Positions 1 to 4,417 of a DNA stretch of 5,958 nucleotides are shown here, in pieces. A program made the position numbers and the translations under genes. Positions within the stretch are counted from its first letter, which is position 1. Every line of letters starts with the position of its first letter. This DNA comes from Pseudomonadota bacterium (GTDB taxonomy: Bacteria; Pseudomonadota; Gammaproteobacteria; Pseudomonadales; Pseudohongiellaceae), in the NCBI GenBank assembly GCA_022563075.1, contig JADFOC010000188.1, positions 1 to 5,958 on the forward strand, read 5' to 3'. The notes below the pieces were generated by a model. That model made no database searches. It was not told the origin of the DNA and was given only the letters and a program-made list of their open reading frames with translations.

Positions 1-1110
1 GCAGGAACGATTTCTCTGGTTTCACGCAATGGCAAGGTGATCCATCTCGAATCACAGGGCTGGAAGAACAAGGAAACTGGCGAACGCATGACCGACGATT
101 CCATCTTCGTCATTATGTCCATGACCAAACCCATAGTGACCACTGCGCTGATGATGCTCTACGAAGAAGGGCATTTCCTGCTCACCGATCCGATCACTGA
201 CTGGATACCAGAACTGGAAGGCAAGCAAGTCATCGTTACCGATGAACTTGGCACCCATAGGGTAGCCGCCGAACGGCCAATTACTTTTCGGCATGTGCTG
301 TCTCACACCGCGGGTGTTGATCCTCGTCGTAGTGCGTTAACCGGGCCGGAACTCGAGTCGATAGCACGCGCGGCAACACTGGAGGAGACAATTATTAAGC
401 GTGCTCCACTGCCATTGAACTTTCAGCCAGGTGATAACTGGCAATACGGCAGTTCAACTGACTATGTCGCCTTGTTGGTGGAGCGAATCTCGGGGCAGCC
501 GTTAGTGAATTTCCTGCAGCAAAAAATCTTCGATCCGCTGCAGATGCAAGACACGTTTTACATTGTGCCCAGGGAGAAAGTAAATCGAGTGGCGGCAGTG
601 TATAGCCCAACCGGCCCTGGCCAGACCATCGAATTATCGAGAGCACCAGAATACCGGGAAACCACTTATTTCGGCGGCGTTGCCGGACTCTCCTCGACAA
701 TTTCTGACTATTGGCGATTTAGTCAGATGCTGTTAAACGGTGGCGAATTGGATGGGGTTCGATTATTAGGTCCCAAGACGGTCAATCTGATGATTACCAA
801 TCACAGTGGTGCGCACGATGTTTACATCCGTGGACCAGGGTATACCTTTGGTCTGGGTTTTGGCCTGCTAAACGATGCCGGCAAGGCGAGAGACCCACTC
901 ACCCCCGGCACGTTTAGCTGGGGCGGCGCCTGGGGCACTATTTTCTGGATCGATCCAGTGGAAAATCTGATTGGCATCATGATGACGCAGATAACCCGTT
1001 ACAGTCATCTCAGTGTGCGCCAGGAACTGGGGGTAACTGCGATGCAGTCTATTATCGACAGCTACAGCAACCAGCCCTATGCGGTAAGGCCCTACCAGAC
1101 AATCGACTGA
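1..1110 (+). CDS. Serine hydrolase, class C beta-lactamase/esterase family (5' end missing)
   Basis: The reading frame is open from base 1, so the gene starts left of the window; the GTG at 37 is an internal valine codon, not the start. 369 residues are visible. Numbering from the GTG at 37, the nucleophile motif S-M-T-K is at 28-31 (Ser28 acylated, Lys31 general base). A typical family segment, HVLSHTAGV, is at 86-94. The second catalytic motif is Tyr137-Gly-Ser, in the place of the Y-x-N of true class C beta-lactamases. A W-G-G motif at 295-297 stands where beta-lactamases have KTG. WGG and Y-x-S are known from EstB-type esterases and related hydrolases, so an esterase or amidase-like activity is more likely than antibiotic resistance; the substrate is unknown. 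The missing N-terminus would hold any signal peptide, so location cannot be judged. The gene converges on the MBL gene and ends at a hairpin terminator. The family call is firm, the activity is not. Confidence 0.93.
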   Translation, partial: AGTISLVSRNGKVIHLESQGWKNKETGERMTDDSIFVIMSMTKPIVTTALMMLYEEGHFLLTDPITDWIPELEGKQVIVTDELGTHRVAAERPITFRHVLSHTAGVDPRRSALTGPELESIARAATLEETIIKRAPLPLNFQPGDNWQYGSSTDYVALLVERISGQPLVNFLQQKIFDPLQMQDTFYIVPREKVNRVAAVYSPTGPGQTIELSRAPEYRETTYFGGVAGLSSTISDYWRFSQMLLNGGELDGVRLLGPKTVNLMITNHSGAHDVYIRGPGYTFGLGFGLLNDAGKARDPLTPGTFSWGGAWGTIFWIDPVENLIGIMMTQITRYSHLSVRQELGVTAMQSIIDSYSNQPYAVRPYQTID

Positions 1111-1125
1111 CACTCGCCTGCTGAG

Positions 1126-1157
1126 AAAAAGGGGTTCCGTTGGGCACCCCTTTTTTT
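1126..1157. terminator. Bidirectional intrinsic terminator between convergent genes
   Basis: AAAAAGGGGT (1126-1135) pairs perfectly with ACCCCTTTTT (1146-1155). The 10-base loop can pair further (TCC with GGG). Seven T follow the GC stem on the plus strand, and the five A at 1126-1130 become a U tract when read from the minus strand. It sits 15 bases after the serine hydrolase stop and about 40 bases beyond the MBL stop, so it can end both transcripts. Confidence 0.88.
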
Positions 1158-1197
1158 ATTCGACATGTACCTGGTGCCAGCCCCGATTGCAGTGACT

Positions 1198-2250
1198 TCA
1201 GTTATTCAACAGTTGATAGATTCGTCGAATTGCCCTTGGATCAACTCCCGGACCCCTGATCTGTGCGTAGTTGGCGCTGTGATTGGTCATGTCAATCTGT
1301 TGGGCGGCCTGCTCGGCACTGACTCCCTGGCTGTGCATCTGTGTCGTTTTATCCCACAGGTCTTTCAAGTATGCCTGAAAATGATCGATTGGCTCCTTGC
1401 TACGCATGGCCAGACCATGACCCGGCAACCAGACATCAAAGTCCAGACTTTTTAAGCCTTCGAGCGTGTCTGGCCATTCATCCACGTGACCATCTCCCAT
1501 GTAAGCGAGCCCTGGCAGCATCATGTCACCGGTAAAAGCTACTTTTTCCTGGGGCAGGTAAATCACCACATCGCCACCGGTATGTGCCCGGCCAAAATGC
1601 AGTAACTGGATCTCACGACTACCGTTTGTTACCACCTGAAACAGAGTCATCTTGGTTTCAAGGGTAATATTCGGCGGTGTTGGTACGACTTCTTGGATTG
1701 CATTCATGTAGTCGCGCTGCACTCGATGCTGTTCCTGCAGCATGGCTTTGCGGGTGGGATCGGTTGCTGCAGCGACTTGCCGTTCCAGGTTTGCCACGGT
1801 GGCTGGAACCCCATCAGAAAAACTCTTGAAGGTGTTCTCCTCAAGTACGTTGCCGAAATCACCACTGAGCTTAGCTCGGGTGAATTCATGTCCGATGATA
1901 TCGATGCCTTCCGGGAAAGCCTGGTTACCATGTGCATGGTCGAAGTGATAGTGGCTGTTAACCAAATAGCGAACGGGTTTATCGGTAATCGCTGGCAGTG
2001 AATCCAATAATGCGCGGGCCGCAGCCGGCGTAACGTGAGAGTCAACCACCAACGTGTCAAATTCCCCCACTAACACCATGGCATTACTCATGGTGAAGAC
2101 CGAGCCGGTGCCGGTCACGTGCCAGACTCCTTCGGCTATCTCCACAAAGCGATGAGTGTCAGTTTCAACCACACGGTCCTGAGCATAACTAAGCCCTGAC
2201 ACGAGCAGAAATAGACTCAGCCAAGACCAATGGATTTTTCTATTTTTCAT
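1198..2250 (-). CDS. Secreted metallo-beta-lactamase-fold hydrolase (glyoxalase II/SoxH-like)
   Basis: 350 residues. The ATG at 2250 has an AGGA ribosome site (2259-2262) eight bases upstream. Residues 1-23 form a signal peptide (Lys/Arg start, hydrophobic WLSLFLLVSGL, probable cut SYA|QD), so the enzyme is periplasmic or exported. The zinc ligands are all present: H100-x-H102-x-D104-H105, H223 in GRAHTGGD, D242 in FTGDMM, and H278 in LPGHG. The bridging Asp242 is the pattern of dinuclear glyoxalase II, lactonase and SoxH-like hydrolases; class B1 beta-lactamases have Cys at this place and B3 enzymes have Ser. A charged, probably helical insert (about 135-190) lies between the two halves of the fold. 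The substrate is unknown; ester or thioester hydrolysis is the reasonable inference, antibiotic resistance is not shown. A disrupted small gene lies just upstream on the same strand and probably shared its promoter. Confidence 0.93.
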   Translation of the reverse strand: MKNRKIHWSWLSLFLLVSGLSYAQDRVVETDTHRFVEIAEGVWHVTGTGSVFTMSNAMVLVGEFDTLVVDSHVTPAAARALLDSLPAITDKPVRYLVNSHYHFDHAHGNQAFPEGIDIIGHEFTRAKLSGDFGNVLEENTFKSFSDGVPATVANLERQVAAATDPTRKAMLQEQHRVQRDYMNAIQEVVPTPPNITLETKMTLFQVVTNGSREIQLLHFGRAHTGGDVVIYLPQEKVAFTGDMMLPGLAYMGDGHVDEWPDTLEGLKSLDFDVWLPGHGLAMRSKEPIDHFQAYLKDLWDKTTQMHSQGVSAEQAAQQIDMTNHSANYAQIRGPGVDPRAIRRIYQLLNN

Positions 2251-2266
2251 GATGTTATTCCTGTTT

Positions 2267-2707
2267 TTATAAGTGCTGGTTACTAAATTTTAAGGCGAAG
2301 CGAACATAGACTCTATCGCGGCAGCCACCTTCGATCTCCAGCGGCAAAACCGTGGTCGCCGCCGAAAATTCCTAATTCGATAGGCTGAGGCTGATGCGCT
2401 CACAACGCCTGCTAAAACACAGTGGCATGCCAGGCGATATCGAATCGATCATGATCCCCAGTATTGATAGTGAAAGACACGACAATGCCCCTGGTTTTGT
2501 ATGCGTCGACAAACGAAACCCAGTGCATACGCTCCTATAGTCCCGATCGAACTCACCATCACTGACCAGCGTAACCGGTCCGGTCGCCGCGGAATCGCGA
2601 TTCAGAATCTTCTGCTTAAAGCTGGCATGAATAACTTCCGCAGCCATGAGGGTCATTGCAATAACTAGGCAGATGCAGGGTAAAATATTTCTGCCTAAGC
2701 GAATCAT
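2267..2707 (-). pseudogene. Frame-disrupted small secreted protein gene (unknown family)
   Basis: The ATG at 2707 opens a frame of 111 codons to a TAG at 2372-2374. Its first 28 residues look like a signal peptide (Arg start, ILPCICLVIAMTLMAA core, possible cut IHA|SF). From about residue 60 that frame becomes Ser/Leu/Cys-rich and unconvincing. Over the same stretch another minus frame (ATG at 2528 to TAG at 2412) gives well-formed protein, for example VDAYKTRGIVVSFTINTGD then HDRFDIAWHATVF. Beyond the TAG at 2372, the first frame again reads like a natural C-terminus (TTVLPLEIEGGC, RVYVRFALKFSN) to a TAA at 2267-2269. The simplest reading is one gene of about 146 codons with two compensating frame changes and one nonsense change, or sequence errors. 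The restored end lies 16 bases before the MBL start, as expected of an operon. I recognise no family. The start has only a weak GAG ribosome site. It could still be non-coding, hence the modest confidence. Confidence 0.42.
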
Positions 2708-2767
2708 AACTGCACTCGTGTCAAGCGGTGAACTCGGGAAGATGGCGCCGACGCGGTCGCAGCACGC

Positions 2768-2796
2768 ACATTAGCCTATCGCCTTGACCCTGTAAA
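2768..2796 (-). promoter_or_regulatory. Possible sigma-70 promoter for the small gene/MBL unit
   Basis: On the minus strand, TTTACA (2796-2791) is five of six to the -35 consensus. A 17-base spacer separates it from TAATGT (2773-2768), only three of six to the -10. It would give a leader of about 54 bases before the ATG at 2707. The -10 is poor, so this is a weak call. Confidence 0.22.
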
Positions 2797-2829
2797 GAAT
2801 TGGAAATATTCGCGTTTTTTGCCACTTAA

Positions 2830-2848
2830 ATTGGTTAAAAACACCAAT
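2830..2848. promoter_or_regulatory. Short dyad, possible operator
   Basis: ATTGGT (2830-2835) and ACCAAT (2843-2848) form a perfect inverted repeat around seven A/T-rich bases. It lies upstream of the plus-strand promoter candidates and between the two divergent units, the usual place for a regulator site. Six-base arms can occur by chance in A+T-rich DNA. Confidence 0.25.
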
Positions 2849-2889
2849 GTGCGCCGTTAAAACAATTCGTTTCCTATGCTAAGCCATTG

Positions 2890-2918
2890 TTTACACTGAT
2901 TTATTACTAAATTAAATT
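2890..2918 (+). promoter_or_regulatory. Possible sigma-70 promoter of the beta-solenoid gene
   Basis: TTTACA (2890-2895, five of six to TTGACA), a 17-base spacer, then TAAATT (2913-2918, four of six to TATAAT). Transcription would start near 2925, leaving a leader of about 120 bases. It lies just upstream of the sigma-54-like element, so one of the two may be used alone or both under different conditions. Confidence 0.35.
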
Positions 2919-2920
2919 AC

Positions 2921-2936
2921 TGGCAAGCTTATTGCT
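2921..2936 (+). promoter_or_regulatory. Candidate sigma-54 (RpoN) -24/-12 promoter of the beta-solenoid gene
   Basis: The bases TGGCAAG-CTTA-TTGCT match the RpoN consensus TGGCACG-N4-TTGCW at all but one position (A for C at the sixth). The GG (2922-2923) and GC (2934-2935) doublets have the exact spacing required. The start point would be near 2947, about 100 bases before the ATG at 3047. A sigma-54 promoter also needs an enhancer-binding activator site 80-150 bases upstream; the dyad at 2830-2848 is at about that distance, but no specific activator can be named. Confidence 0.45.
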
Positions 2937-2964
2937 TATAAAGTGCGAAGCAGCAAAACAATAC

Positions 2965-2991
2965 TGATCTCCAAGGCAGCCGGCGAGATCA
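2965..2991 (+). other. Inverted repeat in the leader of the beta-solenoid gene
   Basis: TGATCTC (2965-2971) pairs exactly with GAGATCA (2985-2991) around a GC-rich 13-base loop, in what would be the untranslated leader. No T run follows, so it is not a terminator. It could stabilise the mRNA or be a protein site; no riboswitch fold is recognised. Confidence 0.35.
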
Positions 2992-3035
2992 CCATGGATT
3001 AAAACCACAGGATCTGACTTAAGCACAGAGATGCG

Positions 3036-3039
3036 AGGA
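3036..3039 (+). promoter_or_regulatory. Ribosome binding site of the beta-solenoid gene
   Basis: AGGA within GCGAGGAC, seven bases before the ATG at 3047. It supports this start over the nearby out-of-frame ATG at 3031, which would give only nine codons. Confidence 0.75.
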
Positions 3040-3046
3040 CCAACCA

Positions 3047-3718
3047 ATGCGAGCCATTAATCACAAAATTCAATTGAGCACAGCCTCACTGCTAGCTTTG
3101 ACCTTGGCTAGCTATCTCTACGCCGCGCCGACGGATGCGTCAGAGTTTCGCGATATTTCCAAGATTAACGGTGGTATTCGGGTAGCCGCTGCCGAGCAGG
3201 TGGGAGATATCTCTTCTATTAACGGCGGCGTCGATTTAGCGCTGGGTGCCAGTGCTTATGCAATTAACACAGTAAACGGCGGTATCTACCTACATGATCA
3301 GGTGATCATAGTGCAGGCGGAAACTGTAAATGGCAGTATCAGACTTGGCGAAGATGTATCTGTTAACGGCTCTTTATTTTCCGTTAACGGCAGTATTCGC
3401 ACCAATGCCGGCACCGTCGTGGAAAACCGGGTAAGAACCGTAAACGGTAAGATTCAATTACTTAACACGCAGGTTGGTGGAGACGTACAAACATCGAATG
3501 GCGATATCATATTGCGCCACGGCAGTGTCATCGCAGGGGATGTAGTAATCAGAGGGCGTCACTCTTGGTGGGAGCGTTTCTTTGGATTTAATCGCAGGCC
3601 ATCGGATCTGACGATTGATGCCAGTTCTTCGGTGAAGGGTGATATCCACCTATACCGCCGAGTAAATCTCCAGATCGATGATGGCGCAGAAATCGGTGAC
3701 ATCATCGAACACTTCTAA
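3047..3718 (+). CDS. Secreted beta-solenoid repeat protein, bactofilin/DUF4097-like in character
   Basis: 223 residues. Residues 1-26 are a signal peptide (hydrophobic STASLLALTLASYLYA, probable cut YA|AP), so the protein works outside the cytoplasm; it has no cysteine and no later membrane segment. The mature part is repetitive. An [IVS]-N-G-[GSKD]-[IVL] turn recurs with Asn at 41, 59, 77, 95, (107), 114, 133 and 151, almost exactly 18-19 residues apart. A V-x-G-D-[IV] motif continues at 143-147, 162-166, 196-200 and 215-219. This is the mark of a parallel beta-solenoid with one coil per repeat, like bactofilins and adhesin-like DUF4097 proteins; the exact family is not assigned. A basic/aromatic insert (171-187, with WWERFFGF) interrupts the last coils. 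There are no catalytic motifs, so a structural, scaffold or binding role in the envelope is the inference. It is a single gene with its own promoter region and terminator. Confidence 0.88.
   Translation: MRAINHKIQLSTASLLALTLASYLYAAPTDASEFRDISKINGGIRVAAAEQVGDISSINGGVDLALGASAYAINTVNGGIYLHDQVIIVQAETVNGSIRLGEDVSVNGSLFSVNGSIRTNAGTVVENRVRTVNGKIQLLNTQVGGDVQTSNGDIILRHGSVIAGDVVIRGRHSWWERFFGFNRRPSDLTIDASSSVKGDIHLYRRVNLQIDDGAEIGDIIEHF
3164..3508 (+). repeat. In-gene tandem repeats, period about 54-57 bases (18-19 codons)
   Basis: Variants of GTWAAYGGCRGTATY recur in frame near 3164, 3218, 3272, 3326, 3383, 3440 and 3494 with an extra copy near 3362, coding the NG turns. Conservation is strongest in the turn and weak between turns, which suggests old internal duplication kept by structure rather than recent copying. 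Confidence 0.7.
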
Positions 3719-3749
3719 GAATTGGCAGCAGATAATCAAATGCAACGGA

Positions 3750-3778
3750 AAAAAGCGGGCCCGACGGACCCGCTTTTT
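3750..3778. terminator. Bidirectional intrinsic terminator between convergent genes
   Basis: AAAAAGCGGG (3750-3759) pairs perfectly with CCCGCTTTTT (3769-3778) around a nine-base loop that can pair a further CC/GG. U tracts are available on both strands. It lies 31 bases after the beta-solenoid stop and just beyond the PEBP stop at 3784. Confidence 0.9.
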
Positions 3779-3783
3779 GCGGG

Positions 3784-4368
3784 TTACTGTTCCGTACGCT
3801 GGTAATGACCCATTAGCATCCCGGTTGCCAGCACATGACCTTCGATGGCTTCTAACAACTGCGCCTTATTCAATCCCGTCGCCAATTCCAGGTTCGCATC
3901 CAACGCATACATTCTAAAGTGGTACGCGTGAAGCTTGCCGTCGATGGGTGGACGTGGACCAAAATAACCGGCCTGGCGAATGCCATTGATGCCATTGATC
4001 ATACCCTCCAATCCAGCCACGCCAGTCACTTCGGCGTCTCTGCTCAGGTCTTCGGGAAGCGAACCATCCGCTGGAATATTGTAAGCAACCCAGTGCACAA
4101 ACGGTTGTGGCATCGTCACTATGGGGTCGTCACAGATCAACGCCAGTTGCACCGTACCGGCAGGCAAGTTAGACCAGCTCAAATCGATAGATTTATTATC
4201 CCCGTAAGCGGTGTACTGCAGCGGGATGGTGCCATGCATTTCAAAGGCAGAACTGGTCACCGTAACTGTTTCCGGGACATCTGCCGCAAAAGTCTGCGCC
4301 GACAGTAACAGCATACTGCAACTGACGAGCAACCATCGGATGCCAACTTTCTGTTCTAGTTTTTTCAT
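3784..4368 (-). CDS. Secreted PEBP/YbhB-family protein
   Basis: 194 residues from the ATG at 4368. An ATG two codons earlier (4374) keeps the frame, but the ribosome site GAGGAG (4375-4380) touches it directly and lies six bases from the ATG at 4368, so the latter is the likely start. Residues 1-28 are a signal peptide (MKKLEQ, then WLLVSCSMLLL, cut QTFA|AD). The mature part carries the PEBP signatures: C-D-D-P at 79-82, PFVHWVAYNIP at 89-99 with His92, the GYFGPRPP loop at 134-141, and HAYHFRMYALD at 147-157. The C-terminus (KAQLLEAIEGHVLATGMLMGHYQR) is typical of bacterial YbhB/YbcL proteins. PEBP proteins bind anionic ligands such as phospholipid head groups; the bacterial role is poorly known. 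E. coli YbhB is cytoplasmic and YbcL is exported, so this one resembles YbcL in location. It lies 49 bases downstream of the acyl-CoA ligase on the same strand. Confidence 0.93.
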   Translation of the reverse strand: MKKLEQKVGIRWLLVSCSMLLLSAQTFAADVPETVTVTSSAFEMHGTIPLQYTAYGDNKSIDLSWSNLPAGTVQLALICDDPIVTMPQPFVHWVAYNIPADGSLPEDLSRDAEVTGVAGLEGMINGINGIRQAGYFGPRPPIDGKLHAYHFRMYALDANLELATGLNKAQLLEAIEGHVLATGMLMGHYQRTEQ

Positions 4369-4374
4369 ACTCAT

Positions 4375-4380
4375 CTCCTC
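4375..4380 (-). promoter_or_regulatory. Ribosome binding site deciding the PEBP start
   Basis: Minus-strand GAGGAG is flush against the ATG at 4374 (no spacer) and six bases from the ATG at 4368. Only the second spacing is workable for initiation, so the shorter protein is preferred. Confidence 0.65.
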
Positions 4381-4417
4381 ACTACGACTTTCTTCGTTTA
4401 AATAAATTTGTATCTGT

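Larger units (their letters stand above)
2708..3046. other. Divergent intergenic regulatory region
   Basis: 339 bases without a convincing gene separate the minus-strand small gene/MBL unit from the plus-strand beta-solenoid gene. The right half is A+T rich, as expected of promoters. It holds candidate promoters on both strands, a short dyad at 2830-2848, a second inverted pair AAACAAT (2860-2866)/ATTGTTT (2886-2892) that runs into a possible -35 box, and a leader hairpin at 2965-2991. The only ORFs in the leader are trivial: ATG-GAT-stop at 2994 and a nine-codon frame at 3031 that overlaps the next start. Confidence 0.6.

Noticed and set aside
37..39. GTG at 37 as the start of the serine hydrolase
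   Set aside because: The frame is open to base 1 and the upstream residues (SLVSRNGKV) fit the family's N-terminal strand.
1704..2060. Long minus- and plus-strand frames inside the MBL gene
   Set aside because: They overlap the MBL gene in other frames, have unnatural composition and no ribosome site, while the MBL frame has all its active-site motifs.
1..2250. An antibiotic-resistance pair (class C-like serine enzyme plus metallo-beta-lactamase)
   Set aside because: The serine enzyme has Y-G-S and W-G-G rather than Y-x-N and KTG; the metallo-enzyme has a bridging Asp typical of non-lactamase hydrolases. The genes are convergent, not one operon.
2784..2806. A plus-strand promoter TTGACC-N17-TATTCG
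   Set aside because: The -10 matches only three of six bases and it lies over 230 bases from the next gene; better candidates lie closer.
3031..3060. A nine-codon upstream ORF overlapping the solenoid start
   Set aside because: It has no spaced ribosome site (AGAG is flush with the ATG), and a short chance ATG is the simpler view.
4312..4323. A lipoprotein cut site (LVSC) in the PEBP signal peptide
   Set aside because: The Cys sits in the middle of the hydrophobic core, with SMLLLSAQTFA still to come; an ordinary signal peptidase I cut after QTFA fits better.
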